Assembly (NCBI RefSeq): GCF_018402285.1
Contig: NZ_JAGYJH010000006.1
Span: 1 to 64,000 of the forward strand
Direction: 5' to 3'
From: Hyphomonas sp.
GTDB lineage: Bacteria; Pseudomonadota; Alphaproteobacteria; Caulobacterales; Hyphomonadaceae
Length of the DNA: 64,000 nucleotides
Positions within the stretch are counted from its first letter, which is position 1. Every line of letters starts with the position of its first letter. A model generated the notes under the pieces. That model made no database searches and had not been told where the DNA came from. It saw only the letters and a program-made list of their open reading frames with translations. The position numbers were made by a program, and so were the translations under genes. Below are positions 33,673 through 41,480 of the stretch, one piece after another.

Positions 33673-34074
33673 ATGAGCATGCTTGCAGCTTTCAGTTTCA
33701 GCGCATTCATCGCCCTGACCGGCGCGTCATCAATGGTGGCTTCCCAAGTCATCCGGGCAGGGGACCTCGTGACCCCGGTCAATGCAAGTTCAGAAGCCTC
33801 AGATGCGTCCGAAGACGGCGTTTTCGGGCGCGAAGCCAAACGCACGATCTATGCGGGCCAGCCGATCACCATGGACAACACGCGGCCCGCGCGCCTTGTT
33901 GAACGCAACCAGATCGTCACCATGAAATACATTCAGGGTGGCCTGGAAATCTCCACCACCGGCCGTGCGATGGGCGAAGCTGCCCTCAATGAGCCAGTTA
34001 CAGTTCTGAACCTGCAGTCCCGCCAGATGGTTCAGGGTATTGTCCAGGAAAGCGGATGGGTCCTCGCACAATGA
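33673..34074 (+). CDS. flgA: Flagellar P-ring chaperone FlgA (short form)
   Basis: 133 residues, shorter than the 200-plus of enteric FlgA. A signal-like N-terminus (about 1-24) is followed by the C-terminal SAF-type domain only: GREAKRTIYAGQPITMDNTRPARLVERNQIVTMKYIQGGLEISTTGRAMGEAALNEPVTVLNLQSRQMVQGIV. The RTIYAGQPI and VTVLNLQS blocks are the family landmarks. It assists FlgI ring assembly in the periplasm. Overlaps flgH by four bases. Confidence 0.88.
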   Translation: MSMLAAFSFSAFIALTGASSMVASQVIRAGDLVTPVNASSEASDASEDGVFGREAKRTIYAGQPITMDNTRPARLVERNQIVTMKYIQGGLEISTTGRAMGEAALNEPVTVLNLQSRQMVQGIVQESGWVLAQ

Positions 34075-34775
34075 AAACCTTGTTCTCCCTGCCTTTCGTC
34101 GCGCTCGCCGCTGCCGCCTGCGCCAGCTCCGCCCAGACCGTTCCGGACCTTCCGCCTGCGGTCGCTTATACCGGCTATCCCGGCGTCATTCCGGAGCCGG
34201 TTGACCCCAACATTCAGAACGCCTCCCTGTGGGAAACGGCGCCAACGGCGCTGCTCAGCATGCGGCGTGCAAAGGAAGTCGGTGATCTCCTCACCGTCGT
34301 CGTGGAGATGAATGACCAGGCGAGCCTCCAGACGTCGCTCTCCCGGAGCCGCGATTCCAGTGATGACCTCAATGTCGACGCCTTGTTCGGTCTGCCTGAA
34401 TGGGCGAATGGCGTGCTGCCCGGTGGCGCAGGCCTGTCTCCCGGCGTCGATGTCTCGCGCAATTCCAGCCAGAACGGCTCAGGCGCCGTCAACCGCGCTG
34501 AAAAGGTGACCTTCACGCTGGCCGCCCGCGTCGTTGGCGTTGAGCCTAACGGGAACCTCGTCATTCACGGATATCAGCAGACCCGTGTCAGCAATGAAGT
34601 CCGCTATCTGACGGTTTCCGGCGTGATCCGTGCGCAGGACATTACGCGCATGAACACCGTCACCTATGACAAGATTGCAGACGCAAAGCTCGCCTATCTC
34701 AGTAATGGAGACGCGTCCTCTGCCACCAACCGCAAGGTTGGCACCAAGATCATCGAACGTGTTGTTCCCTTTTAG
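34071..34775 (+). CDS. flgH: Flagellar L-ring lipoprotein FlgH
   Basis: 234 residues from ATG 34071. The lipoprotein signal ends A-A-A-C with Cys17. The FlgH core is DLLTVVVEMNDQASLQTSLSRSRDSS, then VTFTLAARVVGVEPNGNLVIHGYQQTRVSNEVRYLTVSGVIRAQDITRMNTVTYDKIADAKLAYLS, a pattern specific to FlgH. It forms the outer-membrane bushing. It follows flgA with an ATGA overlap and precedes the second fliL by 9 bases. Confidence 0.96.
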   Translation: MKTLFSLPFVALAAAACASSAQTVPDLPPAVAYTGYPGVIPEPVDPNIQNASLWETAPTALLSMRRAKEVGDLLTVVVEMNDQASLQTSLSRSRDSSDDLNVDALFGLPEWANGVLPGGAGLSPGVDVSRNSSQNGSGAVNRAEKVTFTLAARVVGVEPNGNLVIHGYQQTRVSNEVRYLTVSGVIRAQDITRMNTVTYDKIADAKLAYLSNGDASSATNRKVGTKIIERVVPF

Positions 34776-34784
34776 AGCGCCCCA

Positions 34785-35354
34785 ATGAAAAACCTCATCA
34801 CTGCCCTCGTAGCTGTCGTCTTTATCGTCATTGGCGGCGTTGTCGGCCACATGCTGCGGGGCGGCAGTGGCGACGCGGAAGCGGCTACGGCCGCTAAGAA
34901 AGAGGACGCGCAGGGTGATAAGGATGAGGGCGGCGACAGCCACGCCCCCAAGGAAAAGGAAAAAGACTCCCACGGAGGCGACAAGAAAGCCAAGAAGGAT
35001 GGGAAGGGGGCTTCAACCGACAGCTCGGAATCGGCTTTCTTCAGGTTCAGCCGTGAGTTTGTGGTGCCGATGATCCAGAATGAGCGGGTTTCCAGCCTTG
35101 TCATTCTCAACATCAACGTGGAGTCAGACGCTGCGACCTCCGACAAGCTGTTTTCCCAGGAGCCGGTGATCCGAGATGTCATCATGACAACGCTGATTGA
35201 GATCAGCGGTGACGGCAAGACATTCCAGTCGATGACCAGCATCGAGAATTATGAAACGCTCCGCTCCCTGATCCTCCTCGCGCTTCAGAAGAGGTTTCCG
35301 GATATGGGGATCAAGAACATTCTGATCCTCGACATCGCGCGTCAGGATCTATGA
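34785..35354 (+). CDS. Second FliL-type protein with highly charged linker
   Basis: 189 residues. A transmembrane helix at about 5-24 (TALVAVVFIVIGGVVGHML) is followed by an unusual Lys/Asp/Glu/His-rich linker (about 35-75). The C-terminal FliL-type domain reads FSREFVVPMIQNERVSSLVILNINVESD and YETLRSLILLALQKRFPDMGIKNILILDIARQDL. It is a FliL paralogue of the protein at 17467-17982 but differs in linker and tail. Last gene of the fliM-motA-flgF-flgG-flgA-flgH run, next to flgH, which suggests a role near the outer rings or stator. Confidence 0.75.
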   Translation: MKNLITALVAVVFIVIGGVVGHMLRGGSGDAEAATAAKKEDAQGDKDEGGDSHAPKEKEKDSHGGDKKAKKDGKGASTDSSESAFFRFSREFVVPMIQNERVSSLVILNINVESDAATSDKLFSQEPVIRDVIMTTLIEISGDGKTFQSMTSIENYETLRSLILLALQKRFPDMGIKNILILDIARQDL

Positions 35355-35401
35355 GGTTCAGGCAGGGCGGGGGACGGGACCATGTCCCCTCCGGTCCCAG
35401 A

Positions 35402-36055
35402 TCAGAGCCTGCGGGCCTGGGCAAGATCGACTGTCAGGCCTGACGCTGTTCCAAGCCGGAGCGTGCCGCCCTCACTTATGATGTCAGTGACGGTTGTGAT
35501 GACGTTTGGCACAGCAGTGCCCTTGAAGGTATTGCCTTCGTAATAGTCTATCACGAACTCATAAAGCTTATCTTTGCTTGCTGTGTCTCCATTGGAAAAC
35601 TCACCGTTCCAGCTGAAGACGGTCTCCTCCGGATCCAGCGTTTCAGTCCATACGGCGTTGCCGTCTGCATCCTTCACGGTCAGCGTGCTCTTGGTCGTGC
35701 CAGCTGGCGCTTCGTATGAGAAAGTCGCGTCACTGCCGTTATAGGGCATCCACGACGAAGCGAAGGAAACATCCTGTCCGAGCCACTGGCTCGCCATCAG
35801 CCCGTTCAGGTCACCGATCATCGAGGCGATGCTGGACAGCGCCGTATTGGAATTCACCAGCTGCTCCAGGCTGGAAAAGGTTGCCAGCTGCTGGACGAAC
35901 TGGGTGGAGTCCATCGGAGAAAGCGGGTCCTGGTTGCGGACCTGCGCGGTCAGCAGCTTGATGAAGCTGTTATACTCGCTGCCGAACTGGTTGGCCGTTG
36001 CGTTGGACCCGCCGGTCTGGGCGATGGTCCCCACATTGTTCGTGACCGTTGTCAT
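35402..36055 (-). CDS. flgD: Hook cap protein FlgD
   Basis: 217 residues. The conserved N-terminal export and cap segment is EYNSFIKLLTAQVRNQDPLSPMDSTQFVQQLATFSSLEQLVNSNTAL. The FlgD fibronectin/tudor-like core follows (STLTVKDADGNAVWTETLDPEETVFSWNGEFSNGD) and ends YEFVIDYYEGN. It scaffolds hook growth. It lies 9 bases after fliK on the minus strand, converging with the second fliL. Confidence 0.94.
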   Translation of the reverse strand: MTTVTNNVGTIAQTGGSNATANQFGSEYNSFIKLLTAQVRNQDPLSPMDSTQFVQQLATFSSLEQLVNSNTALSSIASMIGDLNGLMASQWLGQDVSFASSWMPYNGSDATFSYEAPAGTTKSTLTVKDADGNAVWTETLDPEETVFSWNGEFSNGDTASKDKLYEFVIDYYEGNTFKGTAVPNVITTVTDIISEGGTLRLGTASGLTVDLAQARRL

Positions 36056-36064
36056 GGGTATCTC

Positions 36065-37495
36065 CTAGAGCCTGAGGTCCAGCCGGCCGCCTGAGGCGAT
36101 CTGGCGGTGAGGATTACTGTCTGCCGCTATGACGAGGCCGCCCCCGGAGAGGGCAGGGCTGTCAAAACGCGCATTGACGAACTTTGCCTGCTGGCCCCAG
36201 CCTTCGTTCTGCTGGGGGTTCTGATGCTGGAAGCTCATATTCTGGCTGGAAAGTCCGTTGCGCTCCAGCGCCTGGACAAGTTCGAAATGCATCTGGCGAA
36301 GCTGGCGCATCGCTTCAGGGCTTTCAGCCGTGATCGTCACATGCTGAAGGCCTTGCGCGTCAAACTTGAAGTCGAGCGACAACCGGCCGAGCTCTGGCGG
36401 ATCTAGCTGGACGACAATACGGTCTTCCTGACCATTGCCGGTTGCCCGCGCGACGATATCGGGCAGCTGTGTTGCTGTCGCGATCACCGCGGTGTGGGTT
36501 GGGGTAAACTGTGGCGTGGCCGGATTTCCAGACGACTGTATGGAAGCAGCGGTCTGTGATGGGACGCCACCGATAGTACCGCCGAGTACGGAGGAGGTCT
36601 GCGCCGAGCCTGCGCCCTGATCTGCGACCTGTCCGGCATCTGACGATATGGGCGCGATGTCGGGGACAGCCGCGTTAGTCTGGTTTGAAGCCAGTTCGGC
36701 CGTCAGATCGGCATGTGTGGGCGGCTGCGCATCGGCGGGGGCGCTGCGCCGGTTGAGGCCGGCAGGTTCAGCCATGGCTTGTAGGCCGGTCTTGATGGCA
36801 GGTGGCACGCCAGCAAGCGCAGCGGCTTGATCAACCGTGACGTTAATGGCGGCATTTGCGAGGGGAGCGGCCGCAACTCCCATCGGCGCTGCAGCGGGCG
36901 TTTCGAAAAATGCGGGCAGATCTGCGGAAGCCCGGAACGTGTCCGTCTCCTCTGCCGTCTCCTCTGCCGTTTTATCTGCAGGGGTTTCGTGTGCAGATTG
37001 GGCCACTGCGGCCAGCTCAGGGTCAACACCCAGTGTTCTGGCGTCCTCCCCGAAGAGGTCTGTGTCAATCAGTTCGCTCGTGCTGGCGGATAGTTCAGGA
37101 GGCGGGGCGACGACGTTCAGCAAAGCGAGGTCAACGGCTCCGCGCGTTTCGGCTGCAGGAATATCCGAATCGCCCGAGGCTGAAATGTTGTGTGTTTCCA
37201 GATTGACGGCTTCGCCTTGTGTCACGACGGCCGGCAATACTGTGGCTGATGCCGTGCTGGAGAGCTGCAGGCTCGTGGGGGAAGGAGGCGTCGGAGGAAA
37301 GTTGGACAGCGAGAAAGAGGCGCTATCCTTGCCAGCGGGTGGCAGACTTTCGGGAGTGTCTGTGCTTTGCGCAACGCCAAAGAGGCTGCCGGCAAAGTCC
37401 TTGCCGCGGCCTTCCCCCGCACTCCGGCGAGCTGTCGCATCCTGCGGTGGACCGGCCTGAAACGGCGAGAAGTCCACATCAACGGAGAAAGTCAT
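36065..37495 (-). CDS. fliK: Flagellar hook-length control protein FliK
   Basis: 476 residues from ATG 37495 (GGAAGG upstream), with a GTG 12 bases earlier possible. Most of the protein is Ala/Thr/Pro-rich and low in complexity, as expected for the molecular ruler. The C-terminal substrate-switch domain is clear: EDRIVVQLDPPELGRLSLDFKFDAQGLQHVTITAESPEAMRQLRQMHFELVQALERNGL. LDPPELGRL is the Flg_hook signature. It switches export from hook to filament through FlhB. Overlapping short frames on the other strand come from the skewed composition. Confidence 0.92.
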   Translation of the reverse strand: MTFSVDVDFSPFQAGPPQDATARRSAGEGRGKDFAGSLFGVAQSTDTPESLPPAGKDSASFSLSNFPPTPPSPTSLQLSSTASATVLPAVVTQGEAVNLETHNISASGDSDIPAAETRGAVDLALLNVVAPPPELSASTSELIDTDLFGEDARTLGVDPELAAVAQSAHETPADKTAEETAEETDTFRASADLPAFFETPAAAPMGVAAAPLANAAINVTVDQAAALAGVPPAIKTGLQAMAEPAGLNRRSAPADAQPPTHADLTAELASNQTNAAVPDIAPISSDAGQVADQGAGSAQTSSVLGGTIGGVPSQTAASIQSSGNPATPQFTPTHTAVIATATQLPDIVARATGNGQEDRIVVQLDPPELGRLSLDFKFDAQGLQHVTITAESPEAMRQLRQMHFELVQALERNGLSSQNMSFQHQNPQQNEGWGQQAKFVNARFDSPALSGGGLVIAADSNPHRQIASGGRLDLRL

Positions 37496-37519
37496 CCTGC
37501 CTTCCACCTATGTCGTGTA

Positions 37520-37561
37520 TTAACCTAACTACAACCAACTCCCGTAAAATATACGTTAACC
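37520..37561. promoter_or_regulatory. Two TTAACC motifs in the fliK/flgJ divergent gap
   Basis: TTAACC occurs at 37520-37525 and 37556-37561 in the 97-base gap between divergent fliK and flgJ. The same hexamer recurs upstream of the flagellin (38331) and twice in the fliI/flgB gap (42900, 42941). TTAACC resembles a CtrA half-site (TTAACCAT). The canonical TTAA-N7-TTAA spacing is not met. Confidence 0.35.
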
Positions 37562-37592
37562 CAAGGGGGCCTGATGCTCCCCAGACGGAATA

Positions 37593-37952
37593 ATGTCCGG
37601 AGCGCCCATGATCCCTTCCCAAACTACCGGCTTCAGTGCTGCCTCCGCAGGGCTCGCAGCCAGTCAGGCGAAAGAGGCCAAGTCAGGCGGGCCATCGCCG
37701 GCCGAGCCATCAGAAATCGGGAAGCGCTTCGAGCAGATGCTCTGGGCTGAAATGCTCACCCATGCGGGCCTGGAAAAGTCCTTCACACTCGGGGGCGGGG
37801 AGGCAGCCTCTGCCTTCTCCCGCTATGTGGTAGAGGCCATCGCCGAAGATCTCGCTGAGTCCCATCCCTTGGGGTTTGCCCGCAAGGTGGATGAGACCAC
37901 GCTGGGTCAGCAGGTCAAACCCGTCCCGGCCATGGAGGGCTCCGATGAGTGA
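37593..37952 (+). CDS. flgJ: Rod-binding protein FlgJ (single-domain)
   Basis: 119 residues from ATG 37593; ATG 37608 is also possible and has a GGAG site. Only the N-terminal rod-binding domain of enteric FlgJ is present, without the muramidase half, as in many alphaproteobacteria: EIGKRFEQMLWAEMLTHAGLEKSFTLGGGEAASAFSRYVVEAIAEDLAESHPLGFARKV. FEQMLWAEML and FxRYVVEAIAED are the core. It caps rod growth. Overlaps the next gene by 8 bases. Confidence 0.88.
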   Translation: MSGAPMIPSQTTGFSAASAGLAASQAKEAKSGGPSPAEPSEIGKRFEQMLWAEMLTHAGLEKSFTLGGGEAASAFSRYVVEAIAEDLAESHPLGFARKVDETTLGQQVKPVPAMEGSDE

Positions 37953-38325
37953 GGAGAAAATCCAGGCAGCGGCGCTCGATCTGGAAGACATTCTTCTTGC
38001 TGAACGGGAGTATCTTGTCGCAGGGCTCGCGCGGGAAGCAGCGGCATTGAGTAATGAAAAACTCGCCGCGCTTGACGCGTTTGAATCCGCCTTCGGCAAT
38101 GGTACGCCAATCGCTGTCTGCCTCCAGACCCGTCAGCTTGTCAGGGACGTCATTCAGTTGTCGGAGGAAAACGGCGCCCTGCTGAACGCCGTCCGCAATG
38201 GGGTGCGCAGCCTGATCTCGCGATTTGAAGGACCCACGACCGATGCCTTCGTCGGATCCTACCGGCAGGGCGGGGGACAGATCGCCTTTTCGCACGCAAC
38301 AGGACAGTACATGAAACGGGCGTAA
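37945..38325 (+). CDS. FlgN/FlbY-like flagellar chaperone candidate
   Basis: 126 residues from ATG 37945, inside the end of flgJ. All-helical: DLEDILLAEREYLVAGLAREAAALSNEKLAALDAFESAF, then LVRDVIQLSEENGALLNAVRNGVRSLISRFEG. The layout, with a first helix of LxxEREYLxxG type and a later ENxxLLxAxRNGV block, is that of FlgN-type chaperones for FlgK and FlgL, or of the Caulobacter motility protein FlbY. Assignment rests on size, helix pattern and place between flgJ and flagellin. Confidence 0.6.
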   Translation: MSEEKIQAAALDLEDILLAEREYLVAGLAREAAALSNEKLAALDAFESAFGNGTPIAVCLQTRQLVRDVIQLSEENGALLNAVRNGVRSLISRFEGPTTDAFVGSYRQGGGQIAFSHATGQYMKRA

Positions 38326-38339
38326 CCGAATTAACCGTA

Positions 38340-38468
38340 CGTTTATAGCTCCCCGCTATGTGTGGAAGCTGGAACTACGAAAGTTCGGAGCCAAGAGCTC
38401 CATCGTCAGGACGACGCGGTTCAACAAAAGCCACAGCTAAAATGTGGTGATCAAGAATGGATAGATAG
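38340..38468 (+). promoter_or_regulatory. Structured leader of the flagellin gene
   Basis: Between TTAACC at 38331 and the flagellin ATG lie several small hairpins: GGAGC-CAAGA-GCTCC (38387-38401) and CCACA-GCTAAAA-TGTGG (38431-38447), with a CGTC/GACG pairing between them. The ribosome site before ATG 38469 is weak (only GGA nearby). In Caulobacter, FlbT represses flagellin by binding the flagellin mRNA leader, and flbT is encoded 1.7 kb downstream. This leader is a plausible target. Confidence 0.45.
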
Positions 38469-39716
38469 ATGTCTAGCATCCTGACCAACAACAGCTCGAT
38501 GGTTGCGCTGGAAACCCTCCGCAACATCAACCGTAACCTTGAAACCGTTCAGAGCGAAATCTCGACCGGCAAGAAAGTTTCCAACGCCAAAGACAACGCT
38601 GCCGTCTGGGCCGTCTCGACCGTCATGTCGAGCGACGTTGAGAGCTTCAAGGCGATTTCTGATTCGCTGAACCTCGGCAGCTCGACCGTCGGCGTAGCCC
38701 GCTCGGCCGCTGAAAAAGTCACCTCGACCCTTCAGGAAATCAAGACCCTTATCGTGGGCGCCCAGGGCGAGAACGTCGACCGCGCAAAGTATCAGGCCGA
38801 CATTCAGGACAAGATCTCGCTGATCGAAGGTTATGTCAGCGCAGCCCAGTTCAACGGCCTGAACCTGATCAACGGTTCTGCTTCTGCCGACGTTAACGTT
38901 CTGGCTTCGCTCGACCGTTCGGCCGGCGGCTCGGTTTCGGCTTCGTTCATCGCTGTCGAGCGCCAGGACCTCTCGGTTGCCAACACCGGTTCGGCTGCCA
39001 CCTTCGGCGGCACAGCCGTGACCAACACGACGATCATCAATAACGGTGGCACCGCTGCCGGCACGGCTGCCACTGTTGCTGCCGCTGCTGACCAGGTCAT
39101 CACCATCGCTTCTGTGGCTGATGGCAACAGCTACCGCATCACGCTGAGCGACGCTGCCACGACCAACTCGCTGGGAACCCGCAGCTTCGAGTATGTTGCT
39201 TCTGCTTCCGATAGCCTTGAATCGGTTGCTGCCAACCTGACCACACAGATGTCGAACTTCTTCGCTGCAACGGGCGAGACCAACTACACGGTCACCCGCG
39301 ATGGCGACGAGATCACCATCAACAACGGTTCGGCTGCTAACCTCTCCGTTACGGCTGTGACCGCAACCGGTGGTACCGCCGGCGTCACCTCGGGCGGCCT
39401 TGGCAACCTCGAAAACATCGACGTGACGTCGACGGCTGGCGCAACGGCTGCTCTGACCACCATCGAAGGTCTGCTTGAAACGGCTATCGACGCAGCTGCT
39501 GCTTTCGGTTCTTCGCAAAACCGTCTCTCCAGCCAGTCTGAATTCGTTCAGACCCTGGTCGACTCGATGACAACCGGTATCGGTGGCCTCACCGACACCG
39601 ACATGGAAGCTGCTTCGGCAAAGCTCCAGGCCCTTCAGGTTCAGCAGCAGCTCGGCGTCCAGGCGCTGTCGATTGCGAACCAGGCGCCGCAGGCTCTGCT
39701 CTCGCTCTTCCGCTAA
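38469..39716 (+). CDS. Flagellin
   Basis: 415 residues. The D0/D1 N-terminal helices are SSMVALETLRNINRNLETVQSEISTGKKVSNAKDNAAVWAVSTVMSSD, with SLIEGYVSAAQFNGLNLINGSASADVNVLASLDRS completing D1. A variable Ala/Thr/Gly-rich surface region runs about 155-330. The C-terminal D0 helix is LQALQVQQQLGVQALSIANQAPQALLSLFR. It polymerises into the filament. Only one flagellin gene is in the window. The skewed codon use gives a long false frame on the other strand. The leader is structured and a strong hairpin follows. Confidence 0.97.
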   Translation: MSSILTNNSSMVALETLRNINRNLETVQSEISTGKKVSNAKDNAAVWAVSTVMSSDVESFKAISDSLNLGSSTVGVARSAAEKVTSTLQEIKTLIVGAQGENVDRAKYQADIQDKISLIEGYVSAAQFNGLNLINGSASADVNVLASLDRSAGGSVSASFIAVERQDLSVANTGSAATFGGTAVTNTTIINNGGTAAGTAATVAAAADQVITIASVADGNSYRITLSDAATTNSLGTRSFEYVASASDSLESVAANLTTQMSNFFAATGETNYTVTRDGDEITINNGSAANLSVTAVTATGGTAGVTSGGLGNLENIDVTSTAGATAALTTIEGLLETAIDAAAAFGSSQNRLSSQSEFVQTLVDSMTTGIGGLTDTDMEAASAKLQALQVQQQLGVQALSIANQAPQALLSLFR

Positions 39717-39726
39717 CAGACCTTTA

Positions 39727-39752
39727 GTTCCGGGCACTCTGGTGCCCGGAAC
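39727..39752 (+). terminator. Hairpin after flagellin gene
   Basis: GTTCCGGGCAC (39727-39737), loop TCTG, GTGCCCGGAAC (39742-39752). An 11-base-pair perfect stem 10 bases after the flagellin stop, without a T-tract. It may stabilise the flagellin mRNA 3' end or partly terminate before flaF. Confidence 0.55.
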
Positions 39753-39765
39753 ATCTAATTGAACA

Positions 39766-39798
39766 ATTGTCCCGGGCGCTTCTGGCGTCCGGGTCAAT
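39766..39798 (+). promoter_or_regulatory. Second hairpin, in the flaF leader
   Basis: ATTG and CCCGGGCGC pair with GCGTCCGGG and CAAT across a 5-base loop, with one T-T mismatch. The stem ends 26 bases before the flaF GTG. Two stable hairpins in tandem between flagellin and flaF point to differential expression within one transcript. Confidence 0.45.
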
Positions 39799-39824
39799 TT
39801 ATCAAAGACCCAGGAGGGGGCATC

Positions 39825-40211
39825 GTGCAGGCTTTGGCATATAAGGCTTATGGCCAGGTAACGCAGCGCACTGCGACCGGCCGGGCCCTTGAATACGCGG
39901 TGTTCGAGCAAATCACCCGCGATCTCCAAAGCGTTCTTGATGATGGCGGAGAAAACCCGGGTGCCTGGGGCGATGCGATTTACCGTAACCTGCAGCTCTG
40001 GACGATCATCGCGACCGATCTTCTGAGCCCGGAAAATGCGCTGCCCAACGAGATGAAGGCTGGCCTCATCACCCTTTCGGAATTTGTAAGACGCACCAGC
40101 ATGAAAGTTCTCGCCGGCTCTGAGGGCCTGGCAGACATCATCGAGGTGAACCGCACAATCATGGCCGGCCTGGATGGCTCGGCTGCAGCAGCAGAGCAGG
40201 AGGTCATCTGA
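39825..40211 (+). CDS. flaF: Flagellar biosynthesis regulator FlaF
   Basis: 128 residues from GTG 39825, chosen because AGGAGGGGG lies just upstream. The family opening is ALAYKAYGQVTQRTATGRALEYAVFEQITRDL, followed by NLQLWTIIATDLLSPENALPNEMKAGLITLSEFVRRTSMKVLAG. In Caulobacter, FlaF promotes flagellin translation and secretion and opposes FlbT. It is coupled to flbT by a TGATG overlap and follows the flagellin gene, the conserved arrangement. Confidence 0.93.
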   Translation: MQALAYKAYGQVTQRTATGRALEYAVFEQITRDLQSVLDDGGENPGAWGDAIYRNLQLWTIIATDLLSPENALPNEMKAGLITLSEFVRRTSMKVLAGSEGLADIIEVNRTIMAGLDGSAAAAEQEVI

Positions 40212-40636
40212 TGTCAGGACTGGTACTTAAAGTGGCGCCCGGCGAGCGCTTCATCATCAACGGCGCCACGCTGGAAAATGGTGACAAGCCTGCCCGCATT
40301 CGGGTGGTTGAAGGCGACGCGCGCGTTCTGCGTCTGCGTGATGCGATGCATCCAAAGGAGGTCAATACCCCGGTAAAGCGCGTCTACTACGCCATTCAGC
40401 TTCTGATCACCGGCGACCTTAAGGAAGAAGATACGCTGCCTGCGCTTGATGAAGCCTGCATTCAGCTGCTGGACATCTTCAAGCCGGTGGACGCCGCGCT
40501 CATCCCGGACCTGCGCTCGATGGTCAGCCGCGGCAACTATTACTCCGCGCTCTGTCACCTGCGCCAGGTTCTCGCCATCGAGGAAGAGCTTCTGGCAATG
40601 CGAGGCTCGACGCCTCCTGAAAGCAAAGTCGCCTGA
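40211..40636 (+). CDS. flbT: Flagellin mRNA regulator FlbT
   Basis: 141 residues: LVLKVAPGERFIINGATLENGDKPARIRVVEGDARVLRLRDAMHPKEVNTPVKRVYYAIQLLITGDL, then a helical C-terminal part (FKPVDAALIPDLRSMVSRGNYYSALCHLRQVLAIEEELLAM). All FlbT landmarks are present. FlbT binds the 5' leader of flagellin mRNA and promotes its decay until hook assembly is finished. The start overlaps the flaF stop. Confidence 0.95.
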   Translation: MSGLVLKVAPGERFIINGATLENGDKPARIRVVEGDARVLRLRDAMHPKEVNTPVKRVYYAIQLLITGDLKEEDTLPALDEACIQLLDIFKPVDAALIPDLRSMVSRGNYYSALCHLRQVLAIEEELLAMRGSTPPESKVA

Positions 40637-40637
40637 C

Positions 40638-41480
40638 ATGGCCTTCCAGCCGGTCGTTCCTATGTCCGGGATCGGAGGATGGAAGTTCCTCCAGGCTACC
40701 TATGACAAGCAGCTGCAGAGCTTTGCCAAGGCACCGCAGATCCGGAACGACCGCGACTATATGATCGAGAAGTTCGCCGAGCCGATGACGGTAGAGGCGT
40801 TCCTGAAGGATTCCCGGCTTGTCCGGACGACGATGACCGCCTTTGATCTCTCCGGTGAGGAGTGGAAGAAGGGTTTCATCAAGAAAGTGCTCGAAGAGGT
40901 CAATAAGCCCGAGAGCACCTTCCTCGCCCGGCTCAACAATCCGAAGTATACCGCGCTTGCCAATGCGCTGAAGCCGGTCAATGGCATAATCTCCCTGACG
41001 CCGGAGGCGGTTGCCGCGCGCGCCGTGAAGTTCGAGACAAACTCCTTCGAGATCGCTGTCGGCGAAGTCGATGACGCCATGCGTCTGTCGCTCAACTACA
41101 AGTCCGAGATTGCCGAGATTGTCGGCAGTGGCTCAAGCGAAGATGCCATCGCCTATCGCCTGATGGGGGATGTACCGACTTACACCGTGGTCAAGACGGC
41201 GCTTAATCTGCCCTCGGACATGTCCAAGCTTCCCGTCGAGCGCCAGGCAGAGATGATCAAGAGCGGCCTGACGCGGGCGCTCGGCGTCTCTGATCTGTCG
41301 GACATTTCTTCGCCCGAAGCGGTTGAGAAGCTCATCGTGCGTTACCACGCCATGAAGTCGATTACCGAGGGATCGTCGGTGACGTCTTCGGCAGCCGCTG
41401 CCCTCACGCTTCTCGGCGGTGGCAGCTATGGCTACGGCGCCAGCGCCAGCCAGAACCTCTTTCTCTCCAGCTTTCTCTGA
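40638..41480 (+). CDS. DUF1217 family flagellar protein
   Basis: 280 residues, one base after the flbT stop. The DUF1217 domain pattern is SGIGGWKFLQATYDKQLQSFAKAPQIRNDRDYMIEKFAEPMTVEAFLKDSRLVRTTMTAFDLSGEEWKKGFIKKVLEE, then VDDAMRLSLNYKSEIAEIV. Family members occur in alphaproteobacterial flagellar loci and are required for motility or filament assembly in some species, by an unclear mechanism. The 3' end overlaps the 3' end of convergent fliI by 49 bases. Confidence 0.82.
   Translation: MAFQPVVPMSGIGGWKFLQATYDKQLQSFAKAPQIRNDRDYMIEKFAEPMTVEAFLKDSRLVRTTMTAFDLSGEEWKKGFIKKVLEEVNKPESTFLARLNNPKYTALANALKPVNGIISLTPEAVAARAVKFETNSFEIAVGEVDDAMRLSLNYKSEIAEIVGSGSSEDAIAYRLMGDVPTYTVVKTALNLPSDMSKLPVERQAEMIKSGLTRALGVSDLSDISSPEAVEKLIVRYHAMKSITEGSSVTSSAAAALTLLGGGSYGYGASASQNLFLSSFL

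Noticed and set aside
35370-35389. GGGGAC/GTCCCC hairpin between the second fliL and flgD
   Set aside because: No T-tract and several competing pairings in a G/C-rich stretch; not a convincing terminator.
38451-39929. 492-codon minus-strand frame across the flagellin gene
   Set aside because: Flagellin on the plus strand is certain; the opposite frame arises from its skewed codon use and lacks any family features.
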